DNA of 64,000 nucleotides from an uncultured Sphingomonadaceae bacterium. Lineage in GTDB: Bacteria; Pseudomonadota; Alphaproteobacteria; Sphingomonadales; Sphingomonadaceae. Location: assembly GCA_947488625.1 (NCBI GenBank), contig CANKZR010000005.1:35113-99112 (forward strand), written 5' to 3'. Positions 50,980-59,536 of this stretch are shown one piece after another (position 1 is the stretch's first letter; each line of letters opens with the position of its first letter). A model generated the notes under the pieces. The model did no database searches. It saw only the letters and a program-made list of their open reading frames with translations, and was not told the origin of the DNA. The translations under genes were made by a program, and so were the position numbers.

Positions 50980-51725
50980 GCATTCCTCACCACCATAACG
51001 TCGCTGTCGTCACTGGCGGTTCGGGCGGCCTTGGAAAGACGATTTCTAAGCGTCTCTTGCGTGAAGGATTTCGCGTTGCGATGGCCGACATCGACCAAGT
51101 GGCGCTTGGCAAGGCGGCGATTGAACTGGACCATCACGATCTGGTAACCTGCGAGCTGGATGTAACCAAACGCGCTGATTTTGAGGCAGTTCTCAAGGTG
51201 GTTACAAAGCGCTGGGGCGGCGTTGGCGTATTGGTCAACAATGCTGCGCTAACCCGAACGACGCCCCTGTTCGAGATTTCGGCAGAAGAGTTCGATGCGG
51301 TTACAGCTGTCGCGCTCAAAGGCACTTTTCTTGGTTGCCAGGCTTTCGGCGCCCACATGCGCGAAAATGGTTATGGCCGGATCGTCAACATGGCCTCGCT
51401 TGCCGGGCAGAATGGCGGTTCCGCTACGGGCGCACATTATGCTGCATCGAAAGGCGGCATCATTACTCTAACTAAAGTCTTCGCGCGCGAACTTGCAACG
51501 CATGGCGTGACTGTCAATGCGATTTCTCCCGGCCCGCAGGATTTGGATTCGGTGCGGGAGCTCCTGCCTCCCGACAAGCTGGAGGCTGTGGTCAAGACCA
51601 TACCCGTCGGCGAGTTGGGAGATCCAGACTACATCGCACGACTAGTCGCGCTTCTGGCTGATCCTCAGGCAAGCTCTGCAACTGGCGCAACCTATGACAT
51701 TAACGGTGGGCTCTACCTGCGATGA
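50976..51725 (+). CDS. iacE: IacE-like short-chain dehydrogenase/reductase
   Basis: 249 residues. Classic SDR: cofactor loop VVTGGSGGLGKT (residues 10-21), NNAAL near 88, and catalytic Ser-Tyr-Lys with HYAASKGGIITLTKVF. IacE works with IacA to convert indole-3-acetate to its oxindole form, as I recall. The C-terminus is the standard GATYDINGGLYLR. Its stop overlaps the catB start by 4 bases, fusing the iac and cat parts into one transcript. Confidence 0.88.
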   Translation: MSIPHHHNVAVVTGGSGGLGKTISKRLLREGFRVAMADIDQVALGKAAIELDHHDLVTCELDVTKRADFEAVLKVVTKRWGGVGVLVNNAALTRTTPLFEISAEEFDAVTAVALKGTFLGCQAFGAHMRENGYGRIVNMASLAGQNGGSATGAHYAASKGGIITLTKVFARELATHGVTVNAISPGPQDLDSVRELLPPDKLEAVVKTIPVGELGDPDYIARLVALLADPQASSATGATYDINGGLYLR

Positions 51726-52837
51726 CCTCCATTAAGCACATTGAGGTGGTGATTGCGGACGTTCCAACGATCCGTCCGCACGTGCTCGCGATGACAACGA
51801 TCCACAGCCAAGCGGTGGTACTGGTTTTCTTGCATCGCAGCGACGGGGTTGTCGGGGTAGGCGAGGCGACCACCATTGGCGGGCTGGCCTATGGGGAGGA
51901 AAGTCCCGAAAGCGTCAAGGTTAACATCGAAACCTATTTCGCGCCAATCCTGAAGGCCTGCGATGCCGATAATCCCGCGGCGGCTATGGCGAAGCTCGAC
52001 AAGCACATCGTTGGCAACCGCTTTGCCAAGAATGCGGTCGAGACGGCGCTTTATGACGCACTTGGACAGAAAGAATCCAAGCCCGTTTCCGACTATTTCG
52101 GTGGTGCGCGTACCGATCACCTTGAAGTGCTGTGGGTGCTCGCGAGCGGCGATACAGCGGCGGACATAGAAGAAGGTGAAAAGATGCTTGCCGAGCGGCG
52201 TCATCGCCATTTCAAGCTCAAGGTCGGCAAGCGCGAAGTCATCGACGATTGCGCCCATGTTGGCGCGATCGCCCGCGCGTTTGAAGGGCGCGCAAGCATT
52301 CGTGTCGACGTCAACCAAGCGTGGACGCGTGAGCAGGCGCATGAAGGTGCAGCATTGCTCCAGGACGCAGGCGTGTCGCTCATCGAGCAGCCACTTGTGA
52401 AAGCGGACCTTGAAGGGATGGCGATGCTGACCCGCGATTTTGATATCGCGATCATGGCCGATGAACCGCTAAACGGACCCGACACGGCAAAAATTATCGC
52501 GAAGGCGCATGCGGGTGATGTCTTTTCGCTCAAGATTGCGCAGTCAGGCGGATTGGCCAGATGCGCTGAAGTTGCAGCGATCGCGCAAGAGTATGGCATC
52601 GCCCTCTATGGAGGCACGATGCTCGAAGGCGCTGTGGGTACAGCCGCTTCGGCGCATCTTTTCGCCTGCCTACCGAAGTTCAAATGGCACTCGGAGATTT
52701 TTGGCCCCCTGCTGCAAAGCGAGGAAATCCTCGAAGATCCATTGCAATACCGCGATTTCGGGATCGTGATACCTACTGCACCAGGGCTTGGTATCAAGAT
52801 CGACCACGACAAGTTGAAGCGCTTCGCGCGCCACTAA
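51722..52837 (+). CDS. catB: Muconate cycloisomerase
   Basis: 371 residues of the enolase superfamily. HFKLKVGKR carries the KxK base pair (about Lys162/Lys164), the metal ligands follow in VDVNQAW (Asp), IEQPLV (Glu) and MADEPL (Asp), and AKAHAGDVFSLKIAQSGG holds the second lysine. It converts cis,cis-muconate to muconolactone. A chloromuconate cycloisomerase is not excluded, but the neighbours are of the unchlorinated pathway. First of five cat genes inserted between iacE and iacG. Confidence 0.92.
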   Translation: MTSIKHIEVVIADVPTIRPHVLAMTTIHSQAVVLVFLHRSDGVVGVGEATTIGGLAYGEESPESVKVNIETYFAPILKACDADNPAAAMAKLDKHIVGNRFAKNAVETALYDALGQKESKPVSDYFGGARTDHLEVLWVLASGDTAADIEEGEKMLAERRHRHFKLKVGKREVIDDCAHVGAIARAFEGRASIRVDVNQAWTREQAHEGAALLQDAGVSLIEQPLVKADLEGMAMLTRDFDIAIMADEPLNGPDTAKIIAKAHAGDVFSLKIAQSGGLARCAEVAAIAQEYGIALYGGTMLEGAVGTAASAHLFACLPKFKWHSEIFGPLLQSEEILEDPLQYRDFGIVIPTAPGLGIKIDHDKLKRFARH

Positions 52838-52855
52838 GAAAAGGAAACGCACCGC

Positions 52856-53143
52856 ATGCTCTTCATGGTGGAGATGGATCTCGACGTTCCGTACGATGTC
52901 GACAAAGAATTGTTCGAGGACATGAAGGCGCGCGAGAAGGCGCGCTCGCAAGAACTTCAACGCGACGGCAAGTGGCCACATATCTGGCGGGTGGCTGGAC
53001 GCTACGCCAATGTCAGCATCTTCAATGTCGAAGATGCGGCAGAACTGCATGACATCATGATGAGCTTGCCGCTCTATCCCTTCATGACCGTCAAGGTCAC
53101 GGCTCTTTGCCGCCACCCATCCGACATCCACGAAGATAATTGA
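52856..53143 (+). CDS. catC: Muconolactone isomerase
   Basis: 95 residues. MLFMVEMDLDVPYD, EKARSQELQRDGKWPHIWRV and SLPLYPFMTVKVTALCRHPSD are conserved blocks of CatC, including the Glu and His region of the active site. It turns muconolactone into 3-oxoadipate enol-lactone. Length fits the family (96). Located 18 bases after catB. Confidence 0.95.
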   Translation: MLFMVEMDLDVPYDVDKELFEDMKAREKARSQELQRDGKWPHIWRVAGRYANVSIFNVEDAAELHDIMMSLPLYPFMTVKVTALCRHPSDIHEDN

Positions 53144-53159
53144 ATACGGGAGCTTTGAG

Positions 53160-54065
53160 ATGACTGACATTGTGAAGACGAAGGAAGTGCAAGACTTGTT
53201 GGATCGGGCAAGTGGTTTGAATGAAAGCGGCGGAGATGCGCGCTTGAAGGCGATCGTGCGGGATGTGCTGGAAGCCACCATGAAGATCATCGAGAAGCAC
53301 GATATCGACGAAAGCGAATTCTGGCAGGCGCTCCGCTTCCTGCAGGATGGTGCGGACGAATACGGCCTGATCGCTCCGGGTGTGGGGATCGAGCACTTCA
53401 TCGATCTGCACATGGACGCCAAGGATGCGGAAGCAGGCCTGGCTGGAGGTACGCCACGGACCATTGAAGGGCCGCTCTATGTTGCCGGCGCGCCAATCGT
53501 CGATGGTGATCTTTCGAAGACGAACGATGTCAACCTGACTACCGATCCCGACGATACTGAGACGCTCACCATGTCAGGCCGTATTACCGGACCGGACGGA
53601 GAACCCGTCAAGGGTGCGGTGTTGCACGTCTGGCACGCCAACTCCAAGGGTTTCTATTCACACTTCGACCCGACTGGCGAGCAAAGCCCGTTCAATAACC
53701 GCCGCCGTATCAAGCTAGGCGCCGACGGGCGCTATGCTTTCCGGTCCAAGATGCCGAGGGGCTATTCTTGCCCGCCTGGTGGCGCGACCGACCGACTGAT
53801 GGCAGCACTTGGCCGCCATGGCGATCGACCAGCTCACGTGCACTTCTTCATCGAAGCGCCCGGGTATCGGACGTTGACGACCCAGATCAACTTTGGCGAT
53901 GATCCTCACGCGCACGACGACTTTGCTTTTGGCACCCGCGAAGGTCTGCTGCCGATACCGAACCGCGATGGCGACACCGCCGATATTGAGTTCGACTTCC
54001 GGCTGCAGAAGGCACGGTCGGATACCGACGAGACTTTCTCCGCACGTCCTCGGTCAGAGGCCTGA
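53160..54065 (+). CDS. catA: Catechol 1,2-dioxygenase (intradiol)
   Basis: 301 residues. Helical N-terminal dimer domain, then the beta core with the non-haem Fe(III) ligands Tyr166 (GFYSHF), Tyr202 (PRGYSCP), His226 and His228 (RPAHVHFF), the same spacing as in characterised CatA. It cleaves catechol, the product of the iac part, to cis,cis-muconate. The Pro-rich SHFDPTGEQSPFNNRR loop is typical. Sits 16 bases after catC. Confidence 0.96.
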   Translation: MTDIVKTKEVQDLLDRASGLNESGGDARLKAIVRDVLEATMKIIEKHDIDESEFWQALRFLQDGADEYGLIAPGVGIEHFIDLHMDAKDAEAGLAGGTPRTIEGPLYVAGAPIVDGDLSKTNDVNLTTDPDDTETLTMSGRITGPDGEPVKGAVLHVWHANSKGFYSHFDPTGEQSPFNNRRRIKLGADGRYAFRSKMPRGYSCPPGGATDRLMAALGRHGDRPAHVHFFIEAPGYRTLTTQINFGDDPHAHDDFAFGTREGLLPIPNRDGDTADIEFDFRLQKARSDTDETFSARPRSEA

Positions 54066-54071
54066 GCGCCA

Positions 54072-54776
54072 ATGCAAAAGGTCTACTCCTCTCCTGCGGC
54101 GGCGCTCGAAGGCATCTTGTTCGATGGCATGACGATCATGTCAGGTGGGTTCGGGCTCTCGGGAAACCCCGAGAGCCTGATCCCCGAGATCAAGGCCGCG
54201 GGGGTAAAGAATCTGACCGTAATTTCGAACAATGCCGGTGCGGACGGGTTTGGTCTCTGGATGCTTCTGCAGACACGTCAGATAGGGAAAATGATCAGCT
54301 CTTACGTTGGCGAGAACAAGCTGTTTGAACAACAGTATCTCGACGGCGATCTTGAACTGGAGCTCAACCCGCAAGGTACGCTCGCGGAGCGTATTCGCGC
54401 AGGTGGAGCAGGGATCCCAGCCTTTTATACCAAGACTGGCGTCGGCACTGTCGTGGCCGAAGGGAAGCCGGTCGAGGAGTTTGAGGGCGAACTCTATCTT
54501 CGTGAGCGCTGGCTCAGAGCGGACTTATCGATAGTAAAGGCATGGCGCGCAGATACGACTGGCAATCTGATGTTCCGCAAGACTGCGCGAAATTTTAATG
54601 CACCGATGGCGACTGCTGGCAAGATTACCGTCGTCGAGGCGGAAGAGATCGTCGAGCCAGGTACGATTGACCCCGATACGGTACACATACCCGGAATATA
54701 TGTTGATCGGATCGTCAAAAGCACAATCAACGAGAAGAGGATCGAAAAGCTGACAGTGCGGGAAAGAGCAACGTGA
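54072..54776 (+). CDS. catI: 3-oxoadipate CoA-transferase subunit A
   Basis: 234 residues. GGFGLSGNPESLIPEI is the glycine-rich CoA-transferase A motif; LTVISNNAGADGFGLWML and AFYTKTGVGTVVAEGK are also typical. With subunit B (catJ, 7.5 kb downstream) it moves CoA from succinyl-CoA to 3-oxoadipate. The separation of the two subunit genes is unusual, since they are normally adjacent. Its stop overlaps the catD start. Confidence 0.92.
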   Translation: MQKVYSSPAAALEGILFDGMTIMSGGFGLSGNPESLIPEIKAAGVKNLTVISNNAGADGFGLWMLLQTRQIGKMISSYVGENKLFEQQYLDGDLELELNPQGTLAERIRAGGAGIPAFYTKTGVGTVVAEGKPVEEFEGELYLRERWLRADLSIVKAWRADTTGNLMFRKTARNFNAPMATAGKITVVEAEEIVEPGTIDPDTVHIPGIYVDRIVKSTINEKRIEKLTVRERAT

Positions 54777-55570
54777 TGCCCGCGCATCAATTTGCCACCA
54801 TGGACGACGGGTCCGGCATCGCATTCGAGTTCACCGAGAATTCTGGAAGAGAAGCGCTGGTGTTTTCGCCATCGCTGGGAACCAGCATGGAGCTATTCGA
54901 TGCGCAAATGGGTGAGTTGGGATCGCGCTATTCAGTCTTGCGCTACGACCTGCGAGGGCATGGCCGGTCCGATGCTCCCTCGGGCTCCTATTCCTTTGAT
55001 CGCCTCGGACGCGATGTCCTTGGCCTGCTAGATTTCTTGGGGGTTGAACGGGCCCATTTCGTTGGGGTGTCGATCGGAGGCATGACAGGGCAATGGCTCG
55101 GCTATCGTGCACCCGAACGTCTCCTGAGCCTGACGCTGGCTAATACGTCGGCTTATATGGGGCCGCCGGATGGATGGTCAGAACGGATCAAGGCGGTGAT
55201 TGGAAACGGCATGGACGCCATTGTCGATTCAGTGATTGAGCGCTGGTTTACTCCGCAATTTCGAACAACCTCTCCTGACGTAGTCGGGCGCATTGCGAAA
55301 ATTTTGAGATCTACTGACCCGGTAGGCTACGCAGGGTGCAGTGCAGCGATCCGAGACATGGATATGCGCCCGATCCTGAGTCTAGTTCGCTGCCCGACGC
55401 TGATAATCGGCGGCGAGCGTGATCCGGCAACTCCACTTGAACATTCGCAGCAGCTTGCTCGCGGGATTTCTGGCTCGGCTTTTCTCACGCTTGATGCAGC
55501 TCATCTCAGTAACGTCGAACAAGCCGACGCCTTCAATTCAACTCTTGCGAATTTCCTGGAGGAACTATGA
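54776..55570 (+). CDS. catD: 3-oxoadipate enol-lactonase
   Basis: 264 residues from ATG 54776 (a GTG one codon earlier is possible). Alpha/beta hydrolase: nucleophile Ser in VGVSIGGMTGQW (about 101), oxyanion and lid regions, and acid/His in RDPATPLEHSQ and LDAAHLSNVEQ. SPSLGTSMELFDAQM and YDLRGHGRS are signatures of PcaD/CatD. It hydrolyses 3-oxoadipate enol-lactone to 3-oxoadipate. Overlaps catI and the next gene, showing tight translational coupling. Confidence 0.92.
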   Translation: MPAHQFATMDDGSGIAFEFTENSGREALVFSPSLGTSMELFDAQMGELGSRYSVLRYDLRGHGRSDAPSGSYSFDRLGRDVLGLLDFLGVERAHFVGVSIGGMTGQWLGYRAPERLLSLTLANTSAYMGPPDGWSERIKAVIGNGMDAIVDSVIERWFTPQFRTTSPDVVGRIAKILRSTDPVGYAGCSAAIRDMDMRPILSLVRCPTLIIGGERDPATPLEHSQQLARGISGSAFLTLDAAHLSNVEQADAFNSTLANFLEEL

Positions 55571-56715
55571 CCGGTCTTCGCCAAGCGTTCATCGACGGCA
55601 TGTCACACGCGGCATCCACAGTATCCATCGTTGCAACTGACGGGCCGGCAGGCCGGGCCGGCGTCACGGTTTCCGCCATGTCTTCAGTCTCTGCCGACAC
55701 GAGCAAACCTACACTATTGGTTTGTGTAAACCAATCCAGCGCGGCGGCCGCTCCGATCATTGAGAACGGTACCTTTACGGTCAACATCCTCCGGGACAAC
55801 CAGGTCAAGGTATCAGATACCTTTGCCGGACGATACGGGCATTCCCGAGAGGCAAAATTTGATTGCGCGGATTGGTCGGCGGGTGAGACCGGTTCGCCGA
55901 TGCTTGATGATGCCTTGTCAAACTTCGATTGCCGATTGGTGAGTGATCAGCTCGTGGGCACCCACCACATATTCATGGGAGAGGTGGAGCAGGTTCGCAA
56001 TGCGCGGGCCGGGCGTGCGCTCGTCTATGCGAGCCGCAGCTATCGGGCGATTGCAAATCTCCCAAAACCTTTTGGCAAGGATAAGGCCGACGGGGTCGCA
56101 TCGCGGCTAGCATGCCTCAACACGATTGCTCAGACCATTTTGCCTGATATTCTCAGGCGTCATCAGCAGGAATTTCCTTCTGAGCAGGTTGAAATCTGGG
56201 ACAGTGACCAAGACGAAGCCTTGATGTCGTTGCTCGCCGGGGATGCAGAGCTCGCGCTGGCCTACGATCGCGATGTGCCAGAAAGTCTTTTATCGACACC
56301 ACTAGCGAAGTTTGAACCTTATATCGTCTTGCCGGAGGGGCACAGTTTGTTGCAGCAGGAAGAGGTTAGTCTGCAGGATCTTGCTGATGACCCACTCATC
56401 CTCTTGGAAACGCCTGCCAGCCGGGACTACTTCATTTCTGTTTTCAGCAATGCGGGGATCAAACCCAATTTTGGTATGTCCGTGAGATCGCTTGATCTGG
56501 TGCGATCACTGGTAGCAGGCGGGCTTGGCTATTCGATCCTTGTGACACCCAATATGGGCGTTGGTGATTTAAGCTGTGGCAAGGTTCAAGCGCGACCGAT
56601 TAAAGGAAGCGTGGAACCGATCGATCTTGTTTTGCTCGAGCGCAAAGGCGCAGATTTGTCTGGACCTGCCAAGGCGTTACGCAAATCGATCTGCAATCTT
56701 TTTCAGGCTAGCTAA
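55567..56715 (+). CDS. iacG: IacG-like flavin reductase fused to a LysR-type effector-binding domain
   Basis: 382 residues. Residues 1-165 are an HpaC-type flavin reductase: FIDGMSHAASTVSIVATDG, GVTVSAMSSVSADTSKPTLL (FMN-binding) and GTFTVNILRDNQ. This should supply reduced flavin to IacA. Residues about 178-382 match a LysR substrate-binding domain (NTIAQTILPDILRRHQQEFP, AELALAYDRDVPES, VRSLDLVRSLVAGGLGYSIL) but no HTH precedes it. The fusion is one uninterrupted frame. It may give ligand control of reductase activity or be a scaffold. Last gene of the fully overlapping iac-cat operon. Confidence 0.88.
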   Translation: MTGLRQAFIDGMSHAASTVSIVATDGPAGRAGVTVSAMSSVSADTSKPTLLVCVNQSSAAAAPIIENGTFTVNILRDNQVKVSDTFAGRYGHSREAKFDCADWSAGETGSPMLDDALSNFDCRLVSDQLVGTHHIFMGEVEQVRNARAGRALVYASRSYRAIANLPKPFGKDKADGVASRLACLNTIAQTILPDILRRHQQEFPSEQVEIWDSDQDEALMSLLAGDAELALAYDRDVPESLLSTPLAKFEPYIVLPEGHSLLQQEEVSLQDLADDPLILLETPASRDYFISVFSNAGIKPNFGMSVRSLDLVRSLVAGGLGYSILVTPNMGVGDLSCGKVQARPIKGSVEPIDLVLLERKGADLSGPAKALRKSICNLFQAS

Positions 56716-56886
56716 AGCCTAGCCACTCAAGACGAGATTTTCAATGCAAACACGTCACGCACAAGTGTCGTAATTTAGTTGCAATATCACGTGATGTTTG
56801 TATTAAAAGCGTCATGTGGGGTGGGTGACATCGTGGATTCCCTTCAGTTCCATGATCGACCCTCGAAATTGAACGTGGAGGACGTA

Positions 56887-59280
56887 ATGGGAAGTTTCGC
56901 AAACAAGACGCGGCTCGCGGCAACTCTTTTGCTCGCAGGTACCTTTCTGGGCGGCGCAGGTGTAGCGAATGCGCAGGAAGCCAATGACGGTCAGGCATCG
57001 GAGGCTGAACGTTCAACTGGCATTTTGGGCGATGCTATCATCGTTACCGCTCAAAAGCGCGAGCAAGACGTGCAAGACGTCCCGGTTTCGATTTCTGCCT
57101 ATGGTGGGGACCAGCTCGAGGCGCTCAACATTACTAGCACGACAGGTATTGTTGAGCAGGTGCCAGGGCTGAATCTCACGAGTTTCTCTCCCAACGCGAC
57201 TTTTTTCAACCTTCGCGGCATTTCGCAGAACAACTTCACGGACAATCTCGAGGCTCCTGTCGCAGTCTACCTTGACGACGCCTACATGGGTTCGATCAAC
57301 GGCATTTCAGGTCAGCTGTTCGACGTCGAGCGCGTAGAGGTCTTGCGCGGTCCGCAGGGAACCCTGTTCGGGCGGAACGCGACTGGTGGTCTGATTCACT
57401 ACGTGTCACGCGATGCGAGTGACGACTACCTCAACGGTTATGTCTATGGTCTGGTTGGTAACTTCGACCGATACGAAGTTGAGGGTGCACTGGGCGGAGG
57501 GCTGGCTGAAGGCGTGCGCGCGCGCGTTGCAGGTCGATACGTCCACGCCGATGGGTATATCGAATCCGCGGATGCTATCCCTGGTGTCTTCGCGGGCTCG
57601 GGTCGCGCGTTGGGTGGCGAGGATGGCTTTGCCGTTCGCGCCAATCTGCAGATCGATTTCACCGATAATTTCACCAGCAGCTTTTGGGTGAAATACAGCG
57701 AAGACAATGATGTCCCCACCGGCGGCTATGTTCTCGCAAACTGTGTTCCGTTGCCGAATGGCTTTTGCGAGACCGACGGCGCGGGGCGCGGCATCGGTCG
57801 TGATGGTGTCTTCAACGGTATAACTGGCGAACCAGCTTCACCGTTCGAGCACTTCAGTGAGCGTCGTGGTACCTTTGACCGACAGACCACGATTTTGCAG
57901 GGGCAGCTGCAATACGAAACAGACGGCGGGACTGAGATCACATCGATTACCAACTACACCGATCTGTCCAAGTTCTACGAGGAAGATGCTGATGGGCTTC
58001 CAATCCCGCTGGTAAACTTTGGAACTACCGCAGAATATGAGCAGTTTTCCCAGGAACTCCGCATTGCCGGGTCAAGTGGTCGCGTGGATTGGCAGGCGGG
58101 TCTCTACTATCTCGATATTGACGTAGGTGGTTCGCTTCTTACCCAAGGTGCTCCGGTGGTCGGTGCGGCATTGGCCGTGGGACTTCCGGGGATCGATCCT
58201 TCCTTGGATGAGACCTACGCGCTCAACTCGTCAAATTTCTCTGTATTCGCGCAGGCAGATATTGAAGTTGTCGATTCTCTGACACTTACTGTCGGAGCGC
58301 GCTATTCCGTTGACGACAAATCAATCGACTACCTCTCGAATGTCGTTGAAGGTGGGATGGATGCATTGCTTGCGTCGGATGAATTGTTTGCCGCTGCGAT
58401 CCCGGGCGTGAACGAGATCGATTATGATGATTGGGCAGGTCGACTGGCCTTGAGCTACGAAGTAAGTCCAGAGACGCTCGTTTTCGTTTCGGCTAATCGC
58501 GGCATAAAGGGCGGTAACTGGACTCTTTCGGCCAACGTCACCCCCGACAATTTCAGGCACAACGAGGAAGTCCTTTATTCTTATGAGGCCGGGATCAAGA
58601 CTGGTACGTCTGATCAGTCGCTTCGTGTGAACGCTACGGCGTTTGTGTATGACTATAAGGATTATCAGGCCTTCGGTCTGATCAACTTTGCTCCGCAGGT
58701 TATCAATACTGATGTGACATCCTATGGTGGCGAACTGGAAGTTTTCTGGTCCCCATCGAGAAATTTTGACGCTGTTCTCGGCGCGACCTACCAGCACTCC
58801 GACGTTGACGAAATCCGAACAGCTGGCGAAGCATTTTTGCCTGAACTTTTCCCGGGTGCGCCGGATGATCAGTATTGCGCCAACCAGAATGATGGCTCGT
58901 TCTTCTGTGATTTCCCGCAGGATTCGGTGACTGGTGTTGAGTTGCCTCTCGCTCCGAGCTTCAGCTTGAACTACTTGCTGCGCTATAACTTCGATGCGCT
59001 TGCAGGCAATGTGGCTATCCAGGTTGACGGTGCCTTCTATGATGACCAATTCCTGGAAGTGACGAATGCTCCTGCGTCTCTTCAGGAGGCGTACAATCTG
59101 ACCAACGCATCATTGAGTTGGGAAAGTGACGGCGGCTTGGTGATCACCGGTTTCGTCAAGAATCTCTTTGATGAAGAATATGCTGTCTACTCGCTGGATC
59201 TCGGCGGGTTGGGAACAACGCAGGTTTATGGTGCGCCCAGGACCTACGGCGTTAGCCTGCGTATTCCGTTTGGATACTAA
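56887..59280 (+). CDS. TonB-dependent outer-membrane receptor
   Basis: 797 residues from ATG 56887 with GGAGGA 4 bases before; a longer frame to 56779 lacks a ribosome site. Signal peptide ends near GVANAQ. TonB box-like IIVTAQKREQDVQDVPVSIS, the plug motif VERVEVLRGPQGTLFGRNATG (here RVEVLRGPQGTLFGRN), and a terminal beta-strand ending YGVSLRIPFGY with the final aromatic. Such receptors in sphingomonads import aromatic or other substrates; within this cluster, an indolic substrate is likely. Preceded by 171 bases containing a TCACGTGA palindrome. Confidence 0.93.
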   Translation: MGSFANKTRLAATLLLAGTFLGGAGVANAQEANDGQASEAERSTGILGDAIIVTAQKREQDVQDVPVSISAYGGDQLEALNITSTTGIVEQVPGLNLTSFSPNATFFNLRGISQNNFTDNLEAPVAVYLDDAYMGSINGISGQLFDVERVEVLRGPQGTLFGRNATGGLIHYVSRDASDDYLNGYVYGLVGNFDRYEVEGALGGGLAEGVRARVAGRYVHADGYIESADAIPGVFAGSGRALGGEDGFAVRANLQIDFTDNFTSSFWVKYSEDNDVPTGGYVLANCVPLPNGFCETDGAGRGIGRDGVFNGITGEPASPFEHFSERRGTFDRQTTILQGQLQYETDGGTEITSITNYTDLSKFYEEDADGLPIPLVNFGTTAEYEQFSQELRIAGSSGRVDWQAGLYYLDIDVGGSLLTQGAPVVGAALAVGLPGIDPSLDETYALNSSNFSVFAQADIEVVDSLTLTVGARYSVDDKSIDYLSNVVEGGMDALLASDELFAAAIPGVNEIDYDDWAGRLALSYEVSPETLVFVSANRGIKGGNWTLSANVTPDNFRHNEEVLYSYEAGIKTGTSDQSLRVNATAFVYDYKDYQAFGLINFAPQVINTDVTSYGGELEVFWSPSRNFDAVLGATYQHSDVDEIRTAGEAFLPELFPGAPDDQYCANQNDGSFFCDFPQDSVTGVELPLAPSFSLNYLLRYNFDALAGNVAIQVDGAFYDDQFLEVTNAPASLQEAYNLTNASLSWESDGGLVITGFVKNLFDEEYAVYSLDLGGLGTTQVYGAPRTYGVSLRIPFGY

Positions 59281-59291
59281 GGCCCGCATTT

Positions 59292-59351
59292 CCCCGTGCC
59301 TGCAGCTATGAGCGATGCTCACTGTCGATAGCAACGCCTGCAGGCTCGGGG
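59292..59351 (+). terminator. Long hairpin after the TonB receptor gene
   Basis: CCCCGTGCCTGCAG (59292-59305) and CTGCAGGCTCGGGG (59338-59351) pair over 14 bases with one mismatch; the 32-base loop holds a small GAGC/GCTC hairpin. No U-run follows, so it could be a transcript-stabilising or Rho-linked structure and not a simple terminator. It starts 12 bases after the receptor stop. The remaining sequence to 59536 shows no gene. Confidence 0.45.
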
Positions 59352-59536
59352 ATAATCTTAGATTACTCTGACGATGTAGTTCAGTTTTCGCGTGGCAAAG
59401 GCCCATCAGCAGTTGATGTGCTTGATTGGTTTGCTCCGTCGCAAGGTGATTGATGTTGGGCCAGGCAAAGTCACTTCGGAAGGCGAGTTCATATCTGCTT
59501 CCGCACCATAGTAATGTTCACTGAGGAAATTTGAAA

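Noticed and set aside
56787..56794. TCACGTGA palindrome before the TonB receptor as a fourth IacR operator
   Set aside because: It contains the ACGTGA/TCACGT half but the halves overlap with no 4-base spacer and no TCAAGT partner.
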